This document shows positions 8,554 to 18,091 of a stretch of 64,000 bases of DNA, in pieces. Source of the DNA: G965267425 sp965267425 (GTDB lineage: Bacteria; Bacteroidota; Bacteroidia; Flavobacteriales_E; Vicingaceae). Location of the stretch: contig OZ253959.1 in NCBI GenBank assembly GCA_965267425.1, forward strand, positions 1,302,001 through 1,366,000, given 5' to 3'. A program made the translations under genes and the position numbers. The notes under the pieces are model-generated. The model was given only the letters and a program-made list of their open reading frames with translations, was not told where the DNA came from and ran no database searches. Position 1 is the stretch's first letter, and each line of letters opens with the position of its first letter.

Positions 8554-9891
8554 CTACAACAATTCGTTTGCCAGATTGGCCAGTTCTGAACGTTCTCCTT
8601 TTTCCAGAGTGATATGAGCGAATAAATCTGTTCCTTTTAATCGATCTATTAAATAGCTGAGTCCATTACTTTGCTCATCGAGATAAGGTGTGTCAATTTG
8701 ATGCACATCACCAGTAAAAATGATCTTTGTATTTTCTCCGGCACGAGTAATGATGGTTTTGATTTCATGAGGAGTAAGATTTTGCGCTTCATCCACAATA
8801 AAAATCACATCTGACAAACTACGACCACGAATAAAAGCAAGAGGCACAATCATGATCTTTTCATCCTGCTCCATTTCAACAATTTGTCGGTGCTTCTTTT
8901 CGTTTTCGCTGAATTGATTTTTGATGAATTTCAAATTATCCCAAAGTGGTTCCATGTAAGGATTGATTTTTTCCTTTACATCGCCTGGTAGATAGCCAAT
9001 ATCCTTATTACTTAAAGGGACAATTGGACGTGCTAAAATGATTTGCTTATAACGGTTGCGTTGCTCTATGGAACCAGCCAAAGCCAATAACGTTTTACCC
9101 GTACCTGCAACCCCTTGAAGTGTCACCAGTTTGATTTCAGGATTCAGGATGGCATTTAGTGCAAACGTTTGTTCAGCGTTTCGCGGTTTAATGCCATAGG
9201 TATATTGTTTTTCAACTCTTTCCAATTTCTCTTCTCCAGAATTGAAAAACGCCAATGCTGAAGATTTTCCATTTTTAAGAATATAATAGTGATTGATGGC
9301 CAATTGTTCTTTCACAATAGACAGGTCAGTAGTGTAGCCATCTTTAAATATTTTATGGATGACATCACTTTCAATGTTCTGCACTTCTGAAATTCCGGAA
9401 TACAGATTGTTTACATCCTTAATTTTTCCAGTCTCGTAATCCTCAGCGGCTAATTCAAGTGCTTTTGCTTTTAACCGAAGATTGATATCCTTGGTAACCA
9501 AAATAACTTCTTTGGTTTTTTCCTGCTTTTTTAGTGTTAAAGCAGCATTGAGTATTCTGTGATCGGCTTTGTTATCTCGATACACTCGTTCTGCATCCAC
9601 TTCCATTTTATCATTGTGCATAATGATTTTGAATCGGCCTTTTTTATTTTTTTCCAAAGGGATCCAATCCTGGAGTGTATAATCAATGGCTAGTTTATCT
9701 AGTATTCGAATAAATTCACGGGCTTCAAAATTTTTAGTGTCGCTACCCCGTTTAAAATTGTCCAATTCTTCCAGGACGGTAATCGGAATGGCCACATCGT
9801 TATCTTCAAATTGAGTAATTGAGTTATGATCGTGCAATATCACAGAAGTATCTAACACGTAGATCTTCTTTTTTTTGCGGGTACCTTTCAT
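8554..9891 (-). CDS. PhoH-family ATPase with N-terminal PIN domain (PhoH2/YlaK type)
   Basis: A 445-aa fusion of a PIN RNase-like domain (about residues 8-150; acidic residues at D14, E41/E42, D110 and D135) and a PhoH P-loop ATPase (about 230-445). Walker A is GVAGTGKT at 260-267 and Walker B is IFIVDEAQN, followed by LTPHEIKTIITRAGENTKIIFTGD with sensor-like threonine. PhoH2 proteins elsewhere act as RNA helicase/ribonucleases. The exact role in Bacteroidota is not known. It stands alone on the minus strand between the DksA-like gene and acs. Confidence 0.93.
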   Translation of the reverse strand: MKGTRKKKKIYVLDTSVILHDHNSITQFEDNDVAIPITVLEELDNFKRGSDTKNFEAREFIRILDKLAIDYTLQDWIPLEKNKKGRFKIIMHNDKMEVDAERVYRDNKADHRILNAALTLKKQEKTKEVILVTKDINLRLKAKALELAAEDYETGKIKDVNNLYSGISEVQNIESDVIHKIFKDGYTTDLSIVKEQLAINHYYILKNGKSSALAFFNSGEEKLERVEKQYTYGIKPRNAEQTFALNAILNPEIKLVTLQGVAGTGKTLLALAGSIEQRNRYKQIILARPIVPLSNKDIGYLPGDVKEKINPYMEPLWDNLKFIKNQFSENEKKHRQIVEMEQDEKIMIVPLAFIRGRSLSDVIFIVDEAQNLTPHEIKTIITRAGENTKIIFTGDVHQIDTPYLDEQSNGLSYLIDRLKGTDLFAHITLEKGERSELANLANELL

Positions 9892-10013
9892 CTAAGAGGT
9901 TAATTAATGGTGAAGTGTTAAACTGAAATAAAGTTATTCCCTTTACCATGCGGAAATCACATTATTCAAAAAAATAATTAACCATCGTGTTTTGATAAGT
10001 ATTTGACCTTTTT

Positions 10014-11933
10014 TTAGTCGTTGATTCGGCTTTTTATAATTGAATCTACAACGCTGGGGTCCAGAAGAGTAGAGATGTCACCTAAGTTTGAGAAGTCCCC
10101 TTCTGCCACTTTTCGCAGTATTCTTCTCATGATTTTTCCCGATCGAGTTTTTGGAAGACCCGTTACAAATTGTATCTTTTCAGGCCTGGCAATTTTGCCA
10201 ATTTCAGTTACTACTTGTTCAACAATTTCTTTTCGTAGTCCATCATCTTGATTAATGTCCTGTAAACAAATTACATAGGCATATATACCTTGTCCTTTAA
10301 TGTCATGCGGATATCCTACCACTGCTGACTCAACAACTTCGGAATGCAGATTAATGGCATTTTCTATCTCAGCTGTTCCCAATCGATGTCCGGATACATT
10401 GATTACATCATCAACTCTTCCAATGATTCGAAACATTCCATTGCTATCTCTCTTGGCACCATCACCAGTAAAATAATGATTCGTGTATTGAGAAAAATAA
10501 GTATCTCGGCATCTATCGTGATTGCCATATGTAGTTCTTAACATAGAAGGCCAAGGAAATTTCATAGCTAAATAACCTTCCTTGTCTGGCTCAGTTTGTT
10601 CATTTCCATCTTTATCCAATATAACAGGTTGTATTCCAGGCAAAGGATTTCCTGCATAGGTTGGTTTCAATGAAGAATGCTCTCCCAAAGCAGAAATCAT
10701 GATTCCGCCAGTTTCAGTTTGCCACCATGTATCTACTACCGGACAAGAATCGCGTCCCACTTTATTATAATACCAATTCCAAGCTTCCTCATTTATGGGT
10801 TCTCCTACTGTTCCAATTGTTCGTAGACTAGATAGATCATATTGATCCGGAATGTCTTCACCACATGCCATTAATGCTCGTATAGCAGTTGGAGCCGTAT
10901 AAAACTGATTGACCTTATGTTTTTGAACTACCTCCCAAAATCTTCCCGGGTTGGGGTAAGTTGGCACTCCTTCAAACATCACCGTTGTTGCGCCAGCGAG
11001 TAAGGGGCCATAAACAATGTAAGAATGACCGGTGATCCACCCAATGTCTGCGGTACACCAATAAATATCTTTTTCATTGTATTGAAATACATTGCGAAAC
11101 GAAAAATCTGCATACACCATATATCCTCCACATGTATGCACAATTCCCTTAGGTTTTCCAGTTGAACCTGAAGTATATAAAATGAACAACATATCTTCAG
11201 CATCCATGCTTTCCGCTGGGCAATCAGCACTCACCTTATTCCATTCATCGTGTAACCAGATATCACGATCAGCTTTCATGTTTACGACATCACTGGTACG
11301 CTTGGTTACTATTACGTGTTCCACGCATGCGCAAGACTCCAATGCTTCATCTACGATATTTTTCAGAATTAACGATTTATCACCCCTAAATGCGCCATCT
11401 GATGTGAGCACCATATTGGCAGAGGCATCATTGATTCTATCGGCCAGTGCTTTGGCAGAGAATCCGGCAAACACAACTGAATGAACTGCACCGATTCGAG
11501 CACATGCCAATACTGCGTAGGCTAATTCTGGAATCATGGGCATGTATAAGCATACACGATCCCCTTTTTTGACATTGTATTTTTTCAGAATATTGGCAAA
11601 ACGACAAACATTTTCATGCAATTGCTGATAGGTAATGTGCTGTGCTTTTTCATTCGGATCATTGGGTTCCCATAAAATGGCGGTCTTATTCCCTCTATCA
11701 TTTAAATGTCTATCAATGCAATTTTCGGTGATATTGAGCTTGGCATTGAGAAACCATTTCACTTCTGGTTTGGTAAAATCCCATTGTAAAACATCATCCC
11801 ATTTTTGGTGCCAGGTAAATTCATCAGCCACTTTTGCCCAGAAATTTTCCGGAGACGCAACACTTTCACTGTAAATACGTTCATAATCTACCGGGGAGTT
11901 AATGCGGTACCAGGGTTGATTGTCAGGGTTCAT
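10014..11933 (-). CDS. acs: Acetyl-CoA synthetase
   Basis: Acetate:CoA ligase (AMP-forming), 639 aa, in the usual 635-655 range. Visible motifs are the A3 loop LYTSGSTGKPKGIVHT, DTWWQTETGG (acetate/propionate specificity block), YFTGDGAKRD...GRVDDVINVSGHRLGTAEIE (A7-A8 hinge), and PKTRSGKIMRR with the catalytic, acetylatable Lys600. The N-terminal block with FWAKVADEFTWHQKWDDVLQWDF is characteristic of Acs. It activates acetate to acetyl-CoA in the cytoplasm through an acetyl-AMP intermediate. Monocistronic and divergent from the DUF3857 pair. Confidence 0.98.
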   Translation of the reverse strand: MNPDNQPWYRINSPVDYERIYSESVASPENFWAKVADEFTWHQKWDDVLQWDFTKPEVKWFLNAKLNITENCIDRHLNDRGNKTAILWEPNDPNEKAQHITYQQLHENVCRFANILKKYNVKKGDRVCLYMPMIPELAYAVLACARIGAVHSVVFAGFSAKALADRINDASANMVLTSDGAFRGDKSLILKNIVDEALESCACVEHVIVTKRTSDVVNMKADRDIWLHDEWNKVSADCPAESMDAEDMLFILYTSGSTGKPKGIVHTCGGYMVYADFSFRNVFQYNEKDIYWCTADIGWITGHSYIVYGPLLAGATTVMFEGVPTYPNPGRFWEVVQKHKVNQFYTAPTAIRALMACGEDIPDQYDLSSLRTIGTVGEPINEEAWNWYYNKVGRDSCPVVDTWWQTETGGIMISALGEHSSLKPTYAGNPLPGIQPVILDKDGNEQTEPDKEGYLAMKFPWPSMLRTTYGNHDRCRDTYFSQYTNHYFTGDGAKRDSNGMFRIIGRVDDVINVSGHRLGTAEIENAINLHSEVVESAVVGYPHDIKGQGIYAYVICLQDINQDDGLRKEIVEQVVTEIGKIARPEKIQFVTGLPKTRSGKIMRRILRKVAEGDFSNLGDISTLLDPSVVDSIIKSRIND

Positions 11934-12079
11934 GAGAAATTAATACTTGATGATTCCAAACGAATTTAAAAAATATGCGCATTTATTTCCCTTTATGTGA
12001 ATGGCATTGATAAAAGGGGTAAATTTAATAACTGGTAAAATTACCTGGCCCAATCTCAATTGACTAATTTATATACAGC

Positions 12080-13999
12080 ATGGTGCGTTTCATCTATAGT
12101 ATGATGATACTTTTCATCGGTATGTTTCCGGCTAACTTACTTAGTCAGGATTCTCCTTTTGCCGGAGAGAAGGGCTATTATATTGAGAACGCCGAGTATA
12201 CGGTGATTGACTTTGATGAGAATGACTCACTTCGATTAGTGACCACCACTTATGAAAGTAAAAAAGTACAATCTCAAACACCGGGCTTATTTTCTTCTGA
12301 TGTTATCAACTATTCATCCTCCTTTACAAGAATTTATGACATCGAGGCATTTTCAAGAATGCCAAAGAAAAGGGGATTTACACGACACGATGTTCATGAT
12401 ATTCTCACTTCTGATGTAAGTGTAGATGGGGTATTTCATGGTGACACTAAAAGAAAGTCGTTTCACTATAAGGCGTTGACAGAAGGAGCAGAGACCATCC
12501 TTTCATACAAAACAGAATACCTTGAACCACGCTTTTGGGGAACATTCTATTTCTCATCTTACCTTCCTGTTGCCAAGAGTGTCTATCAAGTCAAAGTGCA
12601 CAAGGATGTAAAAATCCGTTGGTTATTAAAGAATACCGAAAAGATTAACCTTGATTATACAGAGCAAAAACAGGGAGATTTCATGATTCATACATGGAGT
12701 GCTACGAATATTGAAAAAATATCGGTAGACGAAGATCCGGACAAAGTACTTTTTTTTATGCCACATGTGGTGTCTTGGGTTGAATCGTATAAAAAAGGAC
12801 ACGAAACCATTTCTATGTTAAGGAATGAAAGTGATTTGTTTGATTGGTATAATGGTTTTATACAGATGATGCCAGAAGATACCTTATTTGATGATGTAAC
12901 AGCAGTTGTAGATTCCGTTATTGATGGTGATGAAAGTGATTATGAGAAGGTAGAAAAAGTATATAACTGGGTACAGGAGAACATTCAATATTTGGCGTTT
13001 GAAGATGGACTACAGGGATTTATTCCCAGACCAGCGGGATTGGTGATGAAGAGACGATATGGAGATTGTAAAGACATGTCTTATTTGCTTTATGCCATGC
13101 TGCAGGAAGCCAAAGTGGAAAGTCATTTGACCTGGATTGGCACACGACACATACCCTACACACATTCAGAAGTTCCTTGTCCTTCATCTGATAACCACAT
13201 GATATGTGTTTATAAAGATGAAATGAATAAGAATTATTATTTAGATGCTACGGCGGCTCATAACGCACTTGGGATTCCATCTTATGGAATACAGGGTAAA
13301 GAAGCAATGATTAGGCTGACGGACAAAAAATTTGAATTGCAAAAGGTTCCAATTACTGTTCCTGAAATGAGCAATACAACTGATAGTTTACAATTTTGTG
13401 TCATTGACAATGAAATTACTGGTGAGTTTGCTTCACATTATTCAGGATATCATAGAGAAAATATGGTGATGTACCTTAAGAATATTCCTAAAGCCAATCA
13501 CAACGAACTGATTACCTCTATGTTAAGTGATGATAATACCAATATGCATGTCAGTGGTCTAGAAGTCAATAATTTAGAAAACAAACGTCTACCTGTTTCT
13601 ATTTCTGGAGAAATGCTTATTCATGATTACCTCATCAAAAGTGGCGACCGATTGTACGTTAACTTGAACATTAGTAAAAGAGTTGGAAATCAGCAAATTA
13701 AAGAAGATTCGGAACAATCAGTATTGGATTTGGATTTCAAAAATGAGTATCGCTCGGTGAGTATATTTGAAATTCCCGAGGGGTATGAGGTGGAATACAT
13801 TCCGGAAAACGTTTCAACATCTTCTCAGAATATTTCTTTTTCATGTACATATGAAAAAATTGAAAATCGTATTAAAATGGTGTATGACGTATCTATAAAT
13901 GCACTTTCTTTGTCGAACGACGAATTTGAGGACTGGAATAATATTACCAACCAGATTCGAGAAGTTACTGCCGAAACATTGGTGTTGAAGAAAATTTAA
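12080..13999 (+). CDS. DUF3857/transglutaminase-like exported protein, catalytic triad intact
   Basis: A 639-aa exported protein with a signal peptide (residues 1-22, ending LLSQD). An N-terminal DUF3857-like beta domain (about 40-250) is followed by a transglutaminase-like cysteine domain (about 290-400). The triad can be read directly: Cys330 in RYGDCKDMS, His373 in SDNHMICV and Asp389 in YYLDATAA. The C-terminal DUF2569/3858-like beta region ends VTAETLVLKKI. It is followed after 8 bp by a second protein of the same architecture without the triad. Peptidase or amidase activity in the periplasm is plausible from the triad; the substrate is unknown. Confidence 0.88.
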   Translation: MVRFIYSMMILFIGMFPANLLSQDSPFAGEKGYYIENAEYTVIDFDENDSLRLVTTTYESKKVQSQTPGLFSSDVINYSSSFTRIYDIEAFSRMPKKRGFTRHDVHDILTSDVSVDGVFHGDTKRKSFHYKALTEGAETILSYKTEYLEPRFWGTFYFSSYLPVAKSVYQVKVHKDVKIRWLLKNTEKINLDYTEQKQGDFMIHTWSATNIEKISVDEDPDKVLFFMPHVVSWVESYKKGHETISMLRNESDLFDWYNGFIQMMPEDTLFDDVTAVVDSVIDGDESDYEKVEKVYNWVQENIQYLAFEDGLQGFIPRPAGLVMKRRYGDCKDMSYLLYAMLQEAKVESHLTWIGTRHIPYTHSEVPCPSSDNHMICVYKDEMNKNYYLDATAAHNALGIPSYGIQGKEAMIRLTDKKFELQKVPITVPEMSNTTDSLQFCVIDNEITGEFASHYSGYHRENMVMYLKNIPKANHNELITSMLSDDNTNMHVSGLEVNNLENKRLPVSISGEMLIHDYLIKSGDRLYVNLNISKRVGNQQIKEDSEQSVLDLDFKNEYRSVSIFEIPEGYEVEYIPENVSTSSQNISFSCTYEKIENRIKMVYDVSINALSLSNDEFEDWNNITNQIREVTAETLVLKKI

Positions 14000-14007
14000 C
14001 CACACTT

Positions 14008-15963
14008 ATGCGATATACTTTTGCCTTGTTGTTGTGGATAGCAACCTATTGGTTTGCTTCCGCAGGTTTACGAGTGGATGAATACACTTGGTCTGATCGA
14101 AGTATGTATGAAATTTCAGATGCTGAAAAATTGTATTCTTCCGTAATCATGAAAGAAACCAGGATGATTGAATTTGATTATCCTGAAGGAGACCCATCTG
14201 AATTAAGAGAGTATTATGTATATCATGTGGTGGTCAGACTCAATTCAGCTGAAGCCATTAATAATTACAACAAAATCTACCTGTCTAATTATGGCCTGGT
14301 TGAAATAAAAGAATTGAAGGCCAGGACTTTAAATGAAAATGGCATCAAAGAAATTGAGTTGGGACAAATGGAAGAATTTGAAGGGGAATCCAATGAATCT
14401 TACAAGTATGTGGCCATAGATGGATTGGAAGTAGGAAGCGAGCTGGAGTATTATTATGTGTTGGAAAAACGACCTAATGGCACAGGAAGAAGGGAGTTTT
14501 TTCAGGGGCAGGAATACAAAAAAAATGTTTCATTTCATTTAATAGCGCCCAGAGGAGCCACAATGTTGACCAAAAGTTACAATGGGTTCCCTGCCATGCA
14601 ATTGGATTCCTCGGACACGGCGTCCTATCATCTTTCAGCAACTGCTTCTGTTGTGCCAGGGTTGCAACCAGAAGAATTCTCCAATTACTATGACAACCTT
14701 CAACGAGTAGAATATAAATTCGAACGCTTTAGTGATGATTTAAAGGAAGTTGGAAAGTACTCAGATCTAGCGTTTAAACTGAAAATTTATTTCTTATCTC
14801 CGGTTTCAAAAGGTGAGAAAAAGGCCATTAAAGGGCTGAAAAAGCAAATTGGAAAAGCCACAGATACTGAACAACAAATTCGGAAAATTGAAGAATACAT
14901 AAAAAATAACATTGAGTTGGTAGATTACAATGGTTCCGATTATGAAGTGATTGAAAGCGTTATAGCATCTGGAACTGCCAATCGGTTTGGAACCATGAGG
15001 CTGTATAGTGCATTGTTTCAACTGTATGAAATTCCTTACTCATTTGTAGTGACCACCAATCGGTCGCAGATATCATTCGATCCCGAATTTGAGAGTTATA
15101 CTTTTTTAGATAAGTATCTGTTTTATTTCCCTACCATAGATAAATATGCAGATCCGGAGGATTTATTCATGAGGGTAGGGTATATATCATCTAATTTCAT
15201 GGGAAATCATGGGATGTTTTTTACGGCAGATTGGAATTTGGCTGAAGGAATAACAGAACCTGACATCAAATACATTGATCCTTTACTTGCTTCTGATAAT
15301 GAAGATGATTTATTCATAGACATTGATTTGGGAAGTGATTTTAGTGCGGTAAAGATGAAAGTGAGAAGGGAAATGACGGGATACAATGCTGCGTATATTC
15401 AATCGTTGGAAGGGTTGATTGCCGCTGAAGATTTGAATCGAATTTTTCTGGAATTGATGGAACCGTTAACAGGTGGTTCGAAACTTAGCTCCTTGGACGC
15501 CGAGAATAGTGGCATGCAACATTTATTTTTTTCCCCATTTGTTTTAAACGCAACTTCAGATGACGCGAGAAACTTGTTGCAAAAAGCAGGTAAAAATTAT
15601 CTCTTCAAAATAGGTGAAACGATTGGACAGCAAATCGAAATGTATCAGGATAAAAAGAGGGAAACCGCTGTTGATTTGGATTTTAATCATGCCTATAAGA
15701 GGGTAATCACCATTTCAATTCCTGAAGGCTACAAAATTGCCAATTTAGATGATGTCAACATTACCATTAAGCAAGAAGGTAATTCGGAACCAGATTTTGG
15801 TTTTGAAACGCAAATTCAAGAGTCAGGCAATCAGGTAACCATTTCCATTATTGAATATTACAAAGCTTTGAAATTTCCCATTGAGGAATTTGAAAATTTC
15901 AGACAGGTCATCAATGCTGCTGCAGATTTTAACAAGAAGGTATTGGTTTTTGAACCACTATAA
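14008..15963 (+). CDS. DUF3857 protein with degenerate, cysteine-free transglutaminase-like domain
   Basis: A 651-aa paralogue of the upstream gene with a signal peptide (MRYTFALLLWIATYWFASAG), a DUF3857 domain and a C-terminal region ending NFRQVINAAADFNKKVLVFEPL. At the position of the catalytic GDCKD it reads ANRFGT. The whole protein contains no cysteine, so it cannot be a cysteine enzyme. The arrangement, an 8-bp gap and same strand, suggests translation as one operon with the catalytic partner. A structural or regulatory pseudoenzyme role is inference. The last 6 bp overlap the convergent gene at 15958. Confidence 0.85.
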   Translation: MRYTFALLLWIATYWFASAGLRVDEYTWSDRSMYEISDAEKLYSSVIMKETRMIEFDYPEGDPSELREYYVYHVVVRLNSAEAINNYNKIYLSNYGLVEIKELKARTLNENGIKEIELGQMEEFEGESNESYKYVAIDGLEVGSELEYYYVLEKRPNGTGRREFFQGQEYKKNVSFHLIAPRGATMLTKSYNGFPAMQLDSSDTASYHLSATASVVPGLQPEEFSNYYDNLQRVEYKFERFSDDLKEVGKYSDLAFKLKIYFLSPVSKGEKKAIKGLKKQIGKATDTEQQIRKIEEYIKNNIELVDYNGSDYEVIESVIASGTANRFGTMRLYSALFQLYEIPYSFVVTTNRSQISFDPEFESYTFLDKYLFYFPTIDKYADPEDLFMRVGYISSNFMGNHGMFFTADWNLAEGITEPDIKYIDPLLASDNEDDLFIDIDLGSDFSAVKMKVRREMTGYNAAYIQSLEGLIAAEDLNRIFLELMEPLTGGSKLSSLDAENSGMQHLFFSPFVLNATSDDARNLLQKAGKNYLFKIGETIGQQIEMYQDKKRETAVDLDFNHAYKRVITISIPEGYKIANLDDVNITIKQEGNSEPDFGFETQIQESGNQVTISIIEYYKALKFPIEEFENFRQVINAAADFNKKVLVFEPL

Positions 15964-16512
15964 TTCTTGTTTGTCTTTGTTCTTGTGATGCCTTTTCCGT
16001 TTGCGGTTTTTCTTGTAATGTTTTCTGAATTTCTTGTGATGTTTGTGCTTGAGCCGTTCCATAGATGATTCCAGCTTTTCAAGTTGTTCATCATTGCACA
16101 ATGCTCTGACTGATCTGAGATGTTCAAACATGGATTTTTCAAGTTCACTTTGAACGCTTCCAATGGAGTCTGTCAATTTTTGCATCATTTCCTCATCATT
16201 AGGATGCGTTTTCAGTAATTCTGAAAGTTCATTTCGTATGTCATCCATTTCATCCTCCAATTCAGAAGATGTGGTCATGAAATCATCGCGAATTTTTCTC
16301 ATCTCTTGTTCTTGCTCTTCTGATAAATCAAGGTGTCGAAAAAATGGAGGTGTTCTATGGAAATTTTCTTTCATATCGTGATTATGATGAAATGATCGAT
16401 GTTTCAAATGGCGCATGCCAATAAATATGATGGACATCAATACCAGGTTCAGCACAATTAAGATGCTAAAGCCAGCTATCATCCAAGTTTTATTATTCCT
16501 GAAGTAATTCAT
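15958..16512 (-). CDS. Membrane-anchored Spy/CnrX-like periplasmic metal-sensor protein
   Basis: A 184-aa protein with one N-terminal membrane anchor (MIAGFSILIVLNLVLMSIIFIGM) and an all-helical, His/Met-rich periplasmic part. That part contains the LTxxQ-like block LDLSEEQEQEMRKIRDDFM, then amphipathic helices, a Cys in RALCNDEQ, and an extremely basic tail of Lys, His and Arg. This matches the heavy-metal-sensor family (CnrX/Spy/CpxP). The open frame extends upstream to 16608, but ATG 16510-16512 gives the anchor directly and overlaps the previous gene by only 20 bp. It is the last gene of an ECF-sigma operon and probably acts as its periplasmic input. Confidence 0.75.
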   Translation of the reverse strand: MNYFRNNKTWMIAGFSILIVLNLVLMSIIFIGMRHLKHRSFHHNHDMKENFHRTPPFFRHLDLSEEQEQEMRKIRDDFMTTSSELEDEMDDIRNELSELLKTHPNDEEMMQKLTDSIGSVQSELEKSMFEHLRSVRALCNDEQLEKLESSMERLKHKHHKKFRKHYKKNRKRKRHHKNKDKQEL

Positions 16513-16843
16513 AATAAGAGGAGGTATAAGATGATGAGTAATGATTATAAAAGCTATCCATGTATTCATCCAGGTTTTCCATGGAATTGGATTGTTGGTA
16601 AGACTCATTTGTGTAGAAAATGAATGCTACGTTCAATAGGATGAATAAAACAGCTGCTGCATCCACAAACGGTTTAAAAGAAGAAATGGACATGGTTTGT
16701 TTATTCAACTTTCCATCCGCATAATCTTCAGCACATGCCAACAACTTGCTTTTATACAAATCTGAACCATTGACCGGTTTGATTTGATCAAGCAATTGCA
16801 TGGTATCGCTTATCTTTTGTTCAATATGCTTTGAATTCTTCAT
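16493..16843 (-). CDS. Putative single-pass anti-sigma factor
   Basis: A 116-aa protein. A cytoplasmic N-terminal stretch of about 55 residues (MKNSKHIEQKISDTMQLLDQ) is followed by one transmembrane segment (VDAAAVLFILLNVAFIFYT) and a short Ser/Tyr-rich periplasmic tail. No named domain is recognisable. The position 1 bp after the ECF sigma stop and the topology (short cytoplasmic helix plus one TM) match anti-sigma factors such as CnrY. Function is inferred from position and topology only. Confidence 0.65.
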   Translation of the reverse strand: MKNSKHIEQKISDTMQLLDQIKPVNGSDLYKSKLLACAEDYADGKLNKQTMSISSFKPFVDAAAVLFILLNVAFIFYTNESYQQSNSMENLDEYMDSFYNHYSSSYTSSYYELLQE

Positions 16844-16844
16844 G

Positions 16845-17444
16845 TTATTTGTTTGACGCTTTTAATGCCTGAAACTTGTGTTCTTCATTTGAAAAATAGT
16901 CGGTCAGCAGATCTTTGAGATTCTTTTTAGCTCTGAATATCAAGGATTCCACAGCAGATAGACTCACATCCATGATTTCAGCTATTTCACTGTATTTCTT
17001 TTGATCAAATTTATTTAATCGAAGGGCGATGGCTTGGTTGGCGGGTAAGTTTTCTATGCAAGACCACAAGATGGCTGCTTGTTCCTTATTTTCAAGCTCA
17101 ATACCCGGATGTTGAACTTCCTTGATTTGTATGTTTTTTTCCTGATCGTCTAGTTCAACACGTATACCGCTCCTTTTTTTTCGCTGTTGTTTTTTCAATT
17201 CATCTAAGCTTTTTGAAATGGCTATTCGGTATATCCATGTGGACAAACGTGCATCTTTTCGAAATTGGTTTACCGAACGAAAGACCTCAATAAATACTTC
17301 TTGACTGAGGTCTTCTGCTTCGATATTGTTTTTCATATATCCCAGACAGACATTGTAGACCATGTCACCAAATTGTTTCACCAATTGTTGGTAAGCAATC
17401 CGATTACCTTGTTGTAGTTGGGATATCAGTTGTGTTTCGTCCAC
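16845..17444 (-). CDS. ECF-family RNA polymerase sigma factor
   Basis: A 199-aa sigma-70 family ECF factor. Region 2 (about residues 20-90) has the typical NIEAEDLSQEVFIEVFRSV and FRKDARLSTWIYRIAISKSLDELKK blocks. Region 4 (about 125-185) has ALRLNKFDQKKYSEIAEIMDVSLSAVESLIFRAKKNLKDLL, a clear helix-turn-helix. A basic linker (KKQQRKKRSG) separates the regions. It lies in the middle of a four-gene cluster, 9 bp after a Spy-like gene and 1 bp before the probable anti-sigma. It probably transcribes this operon and metal or envelope-stress genes elsewhere. Confidence 0.93.
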   Translation of the reverse strand: MDETQLISQLQQGNRIAYQQLVKQFGDMVYNVCLGYMKNNIEAEDLSQEVFIEVFRSVNQFRKDARLSTWIYRIAISKSLDELKKQQRKKRSGIRVELDDQEKNIQIKEVQHPGIELENKEQAAILWSCIENLPANQAIALRLNKFDQKKYSEIAEIMDVSLSAVESLIFRAKKNLKDLLTDYFSNEEHKFQALKASNK

Positions 17445-17453
17445 AAATTTGGA

Positions 17454-17909
17454 TTAATGATGTTTGATGGCGTGTGCTCCATGGACCTTGTGCATTTGTA
17501 TCCAGAGACGTTGTTCTTCTGTTAGGATGTTATGTATGTCTAACTTGGAAGTTATTTTGATTTTTTTCATTTGTGTTTTCAGACGCCCCATTTCTTCTAC
17601 TAAGTTCATGATTTCTTCTTTTTGAGGTTTATCTGCCGACATCAGGGTTTTCATTCTGGCCTTTTTTTCTCCTAATTCATTTTTTATGGGGATGATTTGT
17701 TTGGCCTTTTTCATTTGTATCTCCTTGATCTGTTCCTTTTGTTTATCTGTTAAGTCTGGAATTTCGGATAACATTCGGTGTTGACCCTTTTTATGGTGAT
17801 GTTCACGCCTTTCTTTTTTGGCATGTTCGTGTTGTTGTGCAATGGTGTATGTTCCGACTCCTACCATAAATGTAGTGAGTAGGATGAGTGCAATGTTTTT
17901 TGTTTTCAT
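17454..17909 (-). CDS. Spy/CpxP-like periplasmic protein, histidine-rich
   Basis: A 151-aa exported protein. The signal peptide covers residues 1-24 (MKTKNIALILLTTFMVGVGTYTIAQ). The mature N-terminus is very rich in His, Lys and Glu. Two LTxxQ-type repeats are seen, DLTDKQKEQIKEIQ and ILTEEQRLWIQMH, with long helices between, and the C-terminus ends HGAHAIKHH. This is the Spy/CpxP/ZraP fold family of periplasmic chaperones and metal sensors. It is the first gene of the operon with the ECF sigma, so it may be both a target and a soluble sensor or metal buffer. Confidence 0.8.
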   Translation of the reverse strand: MKTKNIALILLTTFMVGVGTYTIAQQHEHAKKERREHHHKKGQHRMLSEIPDLTDKQKEQIKEIQMKKAKQIIPIKNELGEKKARMKTLMSADKPQKEEIMNLVEEMGRLKTQMKKIKITSKLDIHNILTEEQRLWIQMHKVHGAHAIKHH

Positions 17910-18038
17910 GATTTATTGTTTGAATGATGTAAAGGATTAGAAGCCATTCTGTTTTTTTTCTTTTGCTGAGACTTCTTAAAATATGTTAACCTCTTGTTAA
18001 TAGGGGTTTTTAGAAGGGGTGATTTTTTATTTCAACAA

Positions 18039-18076
18039 AATGCTAATAATATGAGAATTCTTATTATTTTAGCATT
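18039..18076. promoter_or_regulatory. 38-bp palindromic operator upstream of the XRE-S24 repressor
   Basis: A near-perfect inverted repeat centred on GAATTC (18055-18060). The outer arms are AATGCTAA (18039-18046) and TTAGCATT (18069-18076). In total 15 of 19 base pairs are symmetric around 18057.5. It ends 15 bp before the start codon of the repressor. Its size and position suit a dimer or tetramer of an XRE-type repressor controlling its own operon, and the divergent ECF operon could also be affected. Binding is inferred. Confidence 0.7.
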
Positions 18077-18091
18077 GTAAAATTTCATGAT

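Noticed and set aside
11092..11484. 130-codon plus-strand ORF inside acs
   Set aside because: Antisense shadow of a strongly conserved gene.
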